Positions 24,505-32,248 of a stretch of DNA of 33,751 nucleotides are shown here, one piece after another (the first letter of the stretch is position 1; each line of letters begins with the position of its first letter). The translations under genes were made by a program, and so were the position numbers. The notes below the pieces were generated by a model that saw only the letters and a list, made by a program, of their open reading frames with translations, was not told the origin of the DNA and did no database searches. The stretch is from Alphaproteobacteria bacterium (GTDB lineage Bacteria; Pseudomonadota; Alphaproteobacteria; Sphingomonadales; Kordiimonadaceae), in contig JAJFIU010000121.1 of the NCBI GenBank assembly GCA_021774695.1, positions 1-33,751 on the forward strand. The letters are read 5' to 3'.

Positions 24505-24853
24505 CAAAATGCTTCTTTTGAATTTGCCGTCCCCACGGCTGAATTATTGAATTCGCTGTTACAGTACTAGCAAATCATCGATTGAGAAAATGAAATCTTA
24601 GGAATAAAGTCCGAATGATGCACCAACAATTAAAGCTGATGCCACTTGGAGCAGAAGCCGGGCTAGGGCGGAATCAGTTGCCAAATCCGTTCGTCGTCTT
24701 TACCTTTCAGATCGTCCCAATTGGCTTGCGCAGGCTGTTGCAAAATATCAGGTAGGGACGCGAACAACTTTTGGGCTATCAGTTGTTCATCGGGGTGCCG
24801 CAAAATCAGAGGATGATGCGGTGCTTTTTCTCGATCTTTCGGCAGCAACCTAG
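24505..24853. other. Gene-poor stretch before the TonB-receptor remnant
   Basis: This stretch contains the amidohydrolase promoter (just above 24504) and a 61-codon minus-strand frame, 24663-24848, starting at TTG with no clear ribosome-binding site. That frame has a protein-like composition (LILRHPDEQLIAQKLFASL) but no recognised family, so I leave it uncalled. It may be decayed DNA left when the TonB receptor was lost. Confidence 0.4.
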
Positions 24854-25015
24854 GTCAACATGGTGCTGTCACACAAAATAAAATTGGCCCAAAGCGGTTT
24901 TGATATGGAGCTTTTCGCAAGGCTTGATAATCTTACCGATACTTTCGTTGAACCACAGTTGGGCCTGCCCAGTGCTGGGCGCTCGTTCAAATTGGGGTTA
25001 AAAGCGGTGTTTTGA
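24854..25015 (+). pseudogene. TonB-dependent receptor, C-terminal remnant
   Basis: A 53-codon frame follows a stop at 24851 and ends at TGA 25013. It reads ...FDMELFARLDNLTDTFVEP then QLGLPSAGRSFKLGLKAVF. The N-L-T-D...P...G-R-x-F pattern and terminal Phe are the last strands of an outer-membrane TonB-dependent receptor barrel. The other roughly 600 residues are absent, so this is the stump of a lost receptor gene. It lies 27 bases before a PepSY membrane-protein gene, a common partner of ferric-siderophore receptors, which supports the reading. Confidence 0.7.
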
Positions 25016-25042
25016 CACGCCGCGAAATAAGTGGGGGTCTAT

Positions 25043-25618
25043 TTGAAGCCGCAATTACTGTTCAGGAAAATCCACCATTGGGGTTCCATATTCGTGGCGC
25101 TGCCGTTGATGCTTATGATCGGCGCTGGCATTTTCTTGATGTTGAAGAAAGAATTTGACTGGATTCAACCACCAACGATTGAAGGCAGCGAGGCAGGGAT
25201 ACCGACTTTGTCGGTCGCGGAGCTATTTGAGGCCGCAAAAACAGCACCCGACGCAAATTTCGATTCCTGGGATGACCTCGACCGGTTGGACTTCAAGCTT
25301 GGCAAAGGCGTTGCCAAGTTTGTCGGTGTAAACAACTGGGAAGTGCAGGTTGATACCCACACTGGTGCTGTTTTGCAGGTATCATTCCGACGATCAGATA
25401 TAATCGAAAGCCTTCACGACGGCAGCTTTTTCAGCGACGGTGTGAAGCTATTTTTGTTTTTGCCAGCGGGCATCGGGCTGTTCATACTATGGTGCACCGG
25501 CCTTTACCTGTTTTTCCTGCCGCATCTCAAAAACCGACAAAAAAAGCAGAATAAAAAGAAATTAACGAAACTGGCTGAAAGCCAAACGGTAGAGGGAGCC
25601 CGGCAACCAGCTGAATGA
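25043..25618 (+). CDS. PepSY-associated membrane protein (iron-uptake type)
   Basis: A 191-residue inner-membrane protein of the PepSY-associated TM family. The N-terminal FRKIHHWGSIFVALPLMLMIGAG is the first helix with the usual R-K-x-H-x-W start, and residues 130-160 (GVKLFLFLPAGIGLFILWCTGLYLFF) give the last helix before a Lys-rich tail. Between them is a periplasmic PepSY-like domain ending in WEVQVDTHTGAVLQVSFRRSD. I prefer TTG 25043, preceded by GGGGG at six bases, over GTG 25031, which has no ribosome-binding site. Such proteins are encoded beside siderophore receptors and may reduce or hand over ferric iron. Here the receptor upstream is only a remnant, so the gene may be orphaned. 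Confidence 0.8.
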   Translation: MKPQLLFRKIHHWGSIFVALPLMLMIGAGIFLMLKKEFDWIQPPTIEGSEAGIPTLSVAELFEAAKTAPDANFDSWDDLDRLDFKLGKGVAKFVGVNNWEVQVDTHTGAVLQVSFRRSDIIESLHDGSFFSDGVKLFLFLPAGIGLFILWCTGLYLFFLPHLKNRQKKQNKKKLTKLAESQTVEGARQPAE

Positions 25619-25689
25619 AGGCTAATTGGACATAAACCAGGGGCGCGAAGTTTCGAAACAGAGGCAGTGCCCAATTAAGGGGAACTACA

Positions 25690-28600
25690 ATGAAACTTGG
25701 TAAAAAAATCACAATTTTGCTTGCTTGCACCGCTCTTACCGGTGGTGCTTATATCGCACCGGCATTCGCGGAGACCAGCGAAAAAGATTATTATGTCGCG
25801 CCCGAGTATCTGGACGGCTTGCAATACCGAAATATAGGGCCGTGGCGCGGGGGCAGAGTGACCACCGTTGCGGGCACCACTAGTGACAAACGCGTTTACT
25901 ATATGGGCGCAACAGGCGGCGGTGTCTGGAAAACGACTAATGCTGGCGGCGACTGGATCAATGTCAGCGACAAGTTTTTCAAAATGGGATCTGTGGGTGC
26001 ACTAGCCGTGGCTCCTTCTGATCCTAATGTTGTGGTCGCCGGAATGGGTGAGTCTCCGTTTCGCGGCGTTGCTTCTTCTCACGGCGACGGCGTTTATATA
26101 TCGCGCGATGCCGGTAAAACCTGGGAAAATGTTGGCCTGAAAGGCAGCCGCCAGATATCGACGGTGCATATTCACCCAACCAATCCTGATGTCATCTGGG
26201 TTGCAGTGCAGGGCTCTCCTTGGGGCCCAACGGAAGAACGCGGTGTTTTTAAAACCATTGACGGCGGCAAGACCTGGAATAAAACCCTGTTTGTAGACAC
26301 CACCACAGGCATCATCGATCTGACAGTGGACGCCAATAACCCGCGTATTCTTTATGCATCATCTTGGGACACCGACCGTGAGCCTTGGCTTATTCGCTCT
26401 GGCGGACCGGGCTCAGCGATCTGGAAATCAATAGACGGCGGCGAAACATGGAATAAAACCAGCAAGGGCCTGCCAGAGGAAATGGGCAAAATCGGGGTTA
26501 TCGCTTCCGGCGCAAAAACCGATCTTGTTTGGGCAATCGTTGAGGCCAAAGAAAAGGGCGGACTTTATAAGTCAACAAACGGCGGCGACAGTTGGAGTTT
26601 TGTTAACGGTGATAGGCGCTTGCACGCAAGGTCATGGTATTACATGCATGTATTCGCCGACCCAAAGGACGAAAATACGGTTTATGTTCTCAATGCACCC
26701 TTTATGAAATCGGTAGACGGCGGTAAAAGTTTTGAGCAAATTTCAGTGCCGCACGGCGATACCCACGACTTGTGGATCAACCCTGAAAACCCGGACGTGA
26801 TGATCAACGCTAACGACGGTGGTGGTACGGTATCGCTGGATGGAACAAAAAGCTGGTCAACAGTTTATAACCAGCCTACTGCGCAGATATACCGTCTGAA
26901 TGCTGATAATAATTTTGCTTACCGTCTGTACGGCGGCCAGCAAGATAACAGTACGGTTGCAATTTTAAGCCGCGCGCCTGACGGCTCTATCGGGCTTGAG
27001 GATTTTCATGCAGTTGGCGGCTGCGAAAGCGGATTTGTCGGTCTTGACCGCGATAACCCGCGTTATGCATATTCGGGCTGCTATTTGGGCCAAATCGACG
27101 AATATGATTTTGCCACCGAAACAGACCGCAATGTAAGCGCATACCCGGAAATGTCTTTTGGTAGTGCGCCTAAAAACCGCAAATACCGCTTTAACTGGAA
27201 CGCGCCGATTTTTGTCTCGCTGCACAATCCGTCTGAGATTTATCATGCTGGCAATAAGTTGCTGAAATCAACGGACCGCGGCGTTAGCTGGAGCGAAGTT
27301 AGCCCAGACCTGACCCGCAATGACCCTGCAACACAGGGCCCGGGCGGCGGACCAATCACTAACGAAGTGTCGGAAAATTATAACACCATCACTTACGTCG
27401 CTGAAAGCATGCACGCTGCGGGAACCATGTACGCAGGTTCTGACGACGGACTTGTACACGTAACCCGTGACGGCGGTGCTAACTGGGAAAATATCACCCC
27501 GCGCGGCATTGGTGCGGCTTTGATTAATGCGATTGACGTGTCTCCGCATGACCCGGCGACGGCCTATATCGCGGTGACAAAGTATAAGGAAAATGATCAC
27601 ACGCCGATGATCTTTAAAACCACCAATTACGGCAAGCGCTGGAAGCAAATTGCAGACGGTATTCCGGACGGTGATTTTGTCCGTGTGGTGCGCGAAGATA
27701 CCGAGCGCAAAGGCATGTTGTATGCAGGCACCGAATCTGGGCTGCATATTTCGTTTGACGACGGTGACAACTGGCAACCAATGCAATCAAACCTGCCGCA
27801 TGTGCCGGTTACCGACATGAAAGTGCACGGCAAAGACTTGGTGTTATCCACGCAAGGGCGCGGCTTCTGGATCCTGGATGACATTGCACCACTTCGGCAA
27901 ATGACTGGAAACACAGACACGGCGTCCTTGTTTGCGCCCTCCACTGCTTACCATGTTCATACCGCTGGCGGCAGGAACGGAGGGGCTACCAGCCCGAATC
28001 CGCCGTCCGGTGCGGTTCTATACTATAGCCTTGCTGACACGCCCGACGACGGTATCTCGCTTGAAATATTGAATAGCGACGGTTCAGTGATCAGAACGTT
28101 GAAATCTGACGCCAAAAAAGGTGAAAAAGGCGGTGGCTCCGGCAGCGCTTATAACTTGCCGATGAAAACCGGACTGAACCGGGCGCAGTGGGACTTGCGC
28201 GTTGATGCCTTGGAGAAAATTGACGGATTATGGTCGGTTGCTGGCGGCGGCGACAGCAAGGTAGATGGCTATATGGTTGCCCCCGGCACTTATACAGCGC
28301 GGTTAACGGCAGGAGACACTGTTAGCGAGCAAACTTTCGCCGTTGCCTGGGATCCGCGCGTCAATATCGATGCGGCATTGATTGTGGAGCAGACGACAAT
28401 GGCAAGGCAAAGCCATGAAATGTTGGCCGAATTGCAGCAATCGGTGATTTCAATGCGCAAGGCTAAGATGCTGGCCAAGTCCCAAACTGAAGCCAACAGC
28501 GATGTTGAAGCCCTTAAGGCTGCAGGCGATGCTGCAGTGACGGCTATCGAGGCTTGGGAAAAAGGCTTGATCAACACCGAGCGTGAGTTCTTTCAGGATG

Positions 28601-28842
28601 TGTTGAACTGGCCTGACAAGCTGCATTCAGACCTGCAATTCTTGCTGGGAAATCTGGACGGCGGTATTGCGCCGGTGAATGCAGGAACCAAGCAACGGTT
28701 TGAAGATGTGGCCGCCATATTCCGTGACGCAATGGCTGCACGCGACGCGGTAGTTTCTGGCGAGATCGCAGCGTTTAATGCGGCGTTTGCAGCAAGTGGT
28801 CGCAGCGCAGTAACAGTGCCAAGTTTCACAGACTCTGAGTAA
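25690..28842 (+). CDS. Exported Asp-box (BNR/VPS10-like) beta-propeller protein, paralogue 1
   Basis: A 1050-residue exported protein with signal peptide MKLGKKITILLACTALTGGA...AFA. It contains many Asp-boxes (S/T-x-D-x-G-x-T/S-W): SRDAGKTW, TIDGGKTW, SIDGGETW, STNGGDSW, STDRGVSW, TRDGGANW, SFDDGDNW, each at the turn of a propeller blade as in sortilin, sialidases and xyloglucanases. The GPWRGGRVTTVAG opening, the GGQQDN motif near residue 418 and the TGLNRAQWDLR beta-sandwich near residue 830 recur in its neighbours. The C-terminus is helical. ATG 25690 follows AAGGGGA. No catalytic residues are recognisable; it could be a binding scaffold or glycan/peptide hydrolase in the periplasm or outside. 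It heads a tandem array of three. Confidence 0.87.
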   Translation: MKLGKKITILLACTALTGGAYIAPAFAETSEKDYYVAPEYLDGLQYRNIGPWRGGRVTTVAGTTSDKRVYYMGATGGGVWKTTNAGGDWINVSDKFFKMGSVGALAVAPSDPNVVVAGMGESPFRGVASSHGDGVYISRDAGKTWENVGLKGSRQISTVHIHPTNPDVIWVAVQGSPWGPTEERGVFKTIDGGKTWNKTLFVDTTTGIIDLTVDANNPRILYASSWDTDREPWLIRSGGPGSAIWKSIDGGETWNKTSKGLPEEMGKIGVIASGAKTDLVWAIVEAKEKGGLYKSTNGGDSWSFVNGDRRLHARSWYYMHVFADPKDENTVYVLNAPFMKSVDGGKSFEQISVPHGDTHDLWINPENPDVMINANDGGGTVSLDGTKSWSTVYNQPTAQIYRLNADNNFAYRLYGGQQDNSTVAILSRAPDGSIGLEDFHAVGGCESGFVGLDRDNPRYAYSGCYLGQIDEYDFATETDRNVSAYPEMSFGSAPKNRKYRFNWNAPIFVSLHNPSEIYHAGNKLLKSTDRGVSWSEVSPDLTRNDPATQGPGGGPITNEVSENYNTITYVAESMHAAGTMYAGSDDGLVHVTRDGGANWENITPRGIGAALINAIDVSPHDPATAYIAVTKYKENDHTPMIFKTTNYGKRWKQIADGIPDGDFVRVVREDTERKGMLYAGTESGLHISFDDGDNWQPMQSNLPHVPVTDMKVHGKDLVLSTQGRGFWILDDIAPLRQMTGNTDTASLFAPSTAYHVHTAGGRNGGATSPNPPSGAVLYYSLADTPDDGISLEILNSDGSVIRTLKSDAKKGEKGGGSGSAYNLPMKTGLNRAQWDLRVDALEKIDGLWSVAGGGDSKVDGYMVAPGTYTARLTAGDTVSEQTFAVAWDPRVNIDAALIVEQTTMARQSHEMLAELQQSVISMRKAKMLAKSQTEANSDVEALKAAGDAAVTAIEAWEKGLINTEREFFQDVLNWPDKLHSDLQFLLGNLDGGIAPVNAGTKQRFEDVAAIFRDAMAARDAVVSGEIAAFNAAFAASGRSAVTVPSFTDSE

Positions 28843-28877
28843 TAATATTGGCGCTGAATAATAATATCAATGAGGAC

Positions 28878-28900
28878 GAGGGGGGCTTGTGTGCCCCCTC
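28878..28900 (+). repeat. Intergenic hairpin between propeller genes 1 and 2
   Basis: GAGGGGGGC (28878-28886) pairs with GCCCCCTC (28893-28900), one G bulged, around a TTGTGT loop. No U-tract follows. It stands 36 bases after gene 1 and 18 bases before the start of gene 2, so it is more likely an mRNA-stability or attenuation element than a full terminator. Confidence 0.6.
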
Positions 28901-28918
28901 ACGCTTACAGGAGTGGTA

Positions 28919-31900
28919 ATGAATAGTATTTTTAAAACAATGACATGCGTGGGCGCTTTAATGTTAGGCGCGGGTACGGCAAGTGCGGATATTGACAGCG
29001 ATTTGATGTCGGGTATTAAGGCGCGGGTGATTGGCCCGGCGGCGATGAGCGGACGGGTGGCTGCAATTGACGCAGTAGCCTCGGACCCCAGCCATATTGT
29101 GGTTGGTGCGGCGACCGGCGGCGTGTGGATATCATCCAACGGCGGGTTGAATTGGACCCCCACATTTGATGGGGAAGAGTGCGCCTCAATAGGTTCAGTT
29201 GCCATCAACCAAAGCAATCCGGATATCATTTGGGTAGGCACCGGCGAGGGCAACACCCGAAATTCTACATCTATTGGTTGCGGTATGTTCAAGTCATTGG
29301 ACGGCGGTAAAACCTGGAATAAAGTTGGCCTTGAGAATAGCGAACGAATTAACCGCATTGCTTTGCACCCCACCAACCCGGATGTGGCCTATGCGGCGGT
29401 CCTGGGTAAGCTTTGGGGCGACAGCGATGAGCGCGGCCTCTATAAAACTACCGACGGCGGCAAAAACTGGTCAATTATGCTGGCTGGCGACGAGACCACC
29501 GGTGCCTCTGATGTGCAGATGGACCCGACCAACCCCAACAAGCTGTTTGCATCCATGTGGCAGTTCCGGCGCTGGCCATTTTTCTTCAAATCAGGCGGTG
29601 AAGGCTCGGGGTTGTTTGTGTCCCATGACGGCGGCGATAATTGGAACGAATTAACCGAGGAAGACGGCCTTCCCAAAGGTGTACTGGGGCGCTCCGCCTT
29701 TACCATATCGCGCAGTGACCCGAACCGGGTCTATGCGTTGATAGAAGCCGAAAAAAGTGCATTGGCGCGCTCTGATGATGGCGGCCGTTCATGGAAACTG
29801 GTTAACACTGACAATGACATCAATGACCGGCCATTTTATTATAATGGCATTTCGGTTGACCCGCAGAACCCAGACCGGGTTTACCGGGTTGGTTCACGGG
29901 TAAAAATGTCTATCGACGGTGGTAAAACATTCTCATTTATTGAGAAAATCAATTGCTGCGCGCCTAGAAATGACATTCATATCGACAATCATGCCTGGTG
30001 GATTAACCCGGCAAACCCAAAGCACATCATCGACGGCAACGATGGTGGTCTGGGCATAACGCAAGACGGCGGCCAGACATGGCGCTTTGTTGCCAATCTT
30101 CCGCTGGCGCAGTTCTATCACATAGCAGTGGACAATGATTTGCCTTACAATGTGTATGGCGGTTTGCAGGATAACGGCGCATGGCGCGGGCCATCAGAAG
30201 TGTTTGAAAACGGCGGCATTCGCAACCTGCATTGGCAGGAAGTGGCCTTCGGAGATGGCTTTGATACCATTCCTCACCCGGAAAACAGTCGTAAAGGCGT
30301 TTCCATGAGCCAAGGCGGCTTTCTAGTTAGTTGGAACCTTGATACCGGGGAGCAACGCCTAATACGCCCCAAAGGGCCAGAAGATGGCACAGAATTGCGG
30401 TTTAACTGGAACGCCGGGTTTGCACAAAGCCCGTTTGATGCCAATACGATCTTTTATGGTAGTCAATATGTCCATAAATCGACGGACCGCGGCAAAACGT
30501 GGCAAATTATCAGCGGCGACATGACAACCAATAATCCCGAGTTTCAGACTTTCCGCGAAAGTGGCGGGATTACACCGGATGTAACGGCTGCAGAAAACTA
30601 TACATCCATTACCTCGGTTAACCCGTCGCCGGTTGACGCCAATGTACTTTGGATTGGTACGGATGATGGCCGGGTGCATGTAACCCGCGACGGCGGCACC
30701 ACTTGGGACAGTGTTGAGGATAATATCCGGCGCGGACCCAAGGGTGGCTGGATCCCGATGATTGAACCGTCGCTGTACGACGCTTCAGTTGCTTTTATCG
30801 CTGTTGATGATCACCGGCGCGGCGATAACAAGCCTTATGTTTACCGAATGGAAAACTATGGCAAGCGCTGGCGCTCGTTGGTGACCGATGACATGACCGG
30901 TTATGCGCTGTCGGTGCGCCAAGACCATGTGGATGAAAACCTGTTGTTTGTGGGCACCGAATTCGGTCTTCATTTTAGCACGAATGCGGGTAAAGACTGG
31001 ACCAAATGGGCGTCGGACGTGCCAACGGTTTCAGTGATGGATATGGCGATCCAAAAGCGCGAAAACGATCTGATTTTAGGTACGCACGGCAGGTCAGCTT
31101 ATGTAATCGACGACTATAGTGCGCTACGCGGCCTGAGCGATGAAACGTTCAAGGAGCCACTCAAAATACTGTCTGTCACTAACGGCCAGCAATATATTGC
31201 CAGCCAAACGCCTTCGACCCGGTTCCCCGGGGACGGCGAGTTTCGGTCCGAAAATGAGCCCTACGGTGCGATGATTACTTTCATGGCGTCGGGGGATGAT
31301 TTGAAACATCCTGATGCTGAGAAAAACAAGGCTCGTATGGTGGCAAAACGGGCAGCCCAAACTGAAAGTGACGACGAGAAAGACGAAGGCGAAAGCGAAG
31401 GTAACAAAAAATCATCTGATAAAGTGACGATTAAAATAGTCAATTCGTCGGGCGAAACTATTCGTACTTTCAAAGCAGATGTTCATCAGGGCATTAATCG
31501 TGTTGTTTGGGATATGCGCCAGGACGGTTTTAATGGGGCACCACCCGCTAAACCACGCAAAGACGGTACGCTGCCAGCCGGACTAGAGATTTTGCCGGGT
31601 TCCTACAACCTTACTATTGAGTTAGGCGATAATTCGTCGAGCCACGAAGTGCGTGTGCTCGCTGACCCGCGTACTGAATTTAGCGCTGCGGACCAGATGA
31701 AAAACTTTGAAATGCGCACCCACCTTTCGGGCTTGTTCGAGCGCGTACAACTGGCCCTCACAGAGTTGATGAATGCTCGCCGCGATATTGCAACGCTGAC
31801 CACGCTGATCAAATCGTCTGACATTGACGAAGAAGCCAGCAAAAAGCTTTCCGAGCAAGCTGGTGACGCCAAGAAAGCGCTGGAGGAAATGGAGAAACAG

Positions 31901-32176
31901 TTCCGAACACCACGAGGTACCAGGGGCATTGTTTTCCGCGGTGGAAATGTCAGTTCATTTGTTGGGCTGGCAGCGACCTATGTTGGTAGTTCTCGCGGTG
32001 CGCCCAATGAGGCTGCATTGCAGCAGGTAGCCAAAGCGGAAGCTGCTGTTGCGGGTGCCGTTATAGCGCTCAACAAGCTTCTAGAGGAAGATGTGGCCTC
32101 ACTTAGAGCCGCGGCGAGCGCAGCTGGCATTGGCCTTCTGAACCAAATACCACTCGAGCAGGCTGACACTGAATAG
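28919..32176 (+). CDS. Exported Asp-box (BNR/VPS10-like) beta-propeller protein, paralogue 2
   Basis: A 1085-residue paralogue of its upstream neighbour. ATG 28919 is preceded by CAGGAG at six bases; an in-frame GTG ten codons earlier lies within the intergenic hairpin and is rejected. The signal peptide ends in TASA. Blades carry SLDGGKTW, TTDGGKNW, SHDGGDNW, SDDGGRSW, SIDGGKTF, TQDGGQTW, STDRGKTW and TRDGGTTW. GGLQDNGAWRGPS corresponds to GGQQDN of paralogue 1, and HQGINRVVWDMR to its TGLNRAQWDLR. A highly acidic, low-complexity insertion (ESDDEKDEGESEG, about residues 815-827) precedes that domain and is absent from paralogue 1. The C-terminal 150 residues are helical. Function unknown; the tandem layout suggests joint export and related ligands. 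Confidence 0.87.
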   Translation: MNSIFKTMTCVGALMLGAGTASADIDSDLMSGIKARVIGPAAMSGRVAAIDAVASDPSHIVVGAATGGVWISSNGGLNWTPTFDGEECASIGSVAINQSNPDIIWVGTGEGNTRNSTSIGCGMFKSLDGGKTWNKVGLENSERINRIALHPTNPDVAYAAVLGKLWGDSDERGLYKTTDGGKNWSIMLAGDETTGASDVQMDPTNPNKLFASMWQFRRWPFFFKSGGEGSGLFVSHDGGDNWNELTEEDGLPKGVLGRSAFTISRSDPNRVYALIEAEKSALARSDDGGRSWKLVNTDNDINDRPFYYNGISVDPQNPDRVYRVGSRVKMSIDGGKTFSFIEKINCCAPRNDIHIDNHAWWINPANPKHIIDGNDGGLGITQDGGQTWRFVANLPLAQFYHIAVDNDLPYNVYGGLQDNGAWRGPSEVFENGGIRNLHWQEVAFGDGFDTIPHPENSRKGVSMSQGGFLVSWNLDTGEQRLIRPKGPEDGTELRFNWNAGFAQSPFDANTIFYGSQYVHKSTDRGKTWQIISGDMTTNNPEFQTFRESGGITPDVTAAENYTSITSVNPSPVDANVLWIGTDDGRVHVTRDGGTTWDSVEDNIRRGPKGGWIPMIEPSLYDASVAFIAVDDHRRGDNKPYVYRMENYGKRWRSLVTDDMTGYALSVRQDHVDENLLFVGTEFGLHFSTNAGKDWTKWASDVPTVSVMDMAIQKRENDLILGTHGRSAYVIDDYSALRGLSDETFKEPLKILSVTNGQQYIASQTPSTRFPGDGEFRSENEPYGAMITFMASGDDLKHPDAEKNKARMVAKRAAQTESDDEKDEGESEGNKKSSDKVTIKIVNSSGETIRTFKADVHQGINRVVWDMRQDGFNGAPPAKPRKDGTLPAGLEILPGSYNLTIELGDNSSSHEVRVLADPRTEFSAADQMKNFEMRTHLSGLFERVQLALTELMNARRDIATLTTLIKSSDIDEEASKKLSEQAGDAKKALEEMEKQFRTPRGTRGIVFRGGNVSSFVGLAATYVGSSRGAPNEAALQQVAKAEAAVAGAVIALNKLLEEDVASLRAAASAAGIGLLNQIPLEQADTE

Positions 32177-32181
32177 TCAAT

Positions 32182-32211
32182 TTGGCTTCGGTTCTTATGG
32201 GCCGAAGCCAA
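32182..32211 (+). repeat. Intergenic hairpin between propeller genes 2 and 3
   Basis: TTGGCTTCGG (32182-32191) pairs perfectly with CCGAAGCCAA (32202-32211) around a 10-base loop, six bases after the gene 2 stop. There is no U-tract. Its place mirrors the hairpin in the preceding spacer. Confidence 0.65.
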
Positions 32212-32248
32212 CGCACTAAGTCAACGGACACGTCATAGAGGACAGAAT

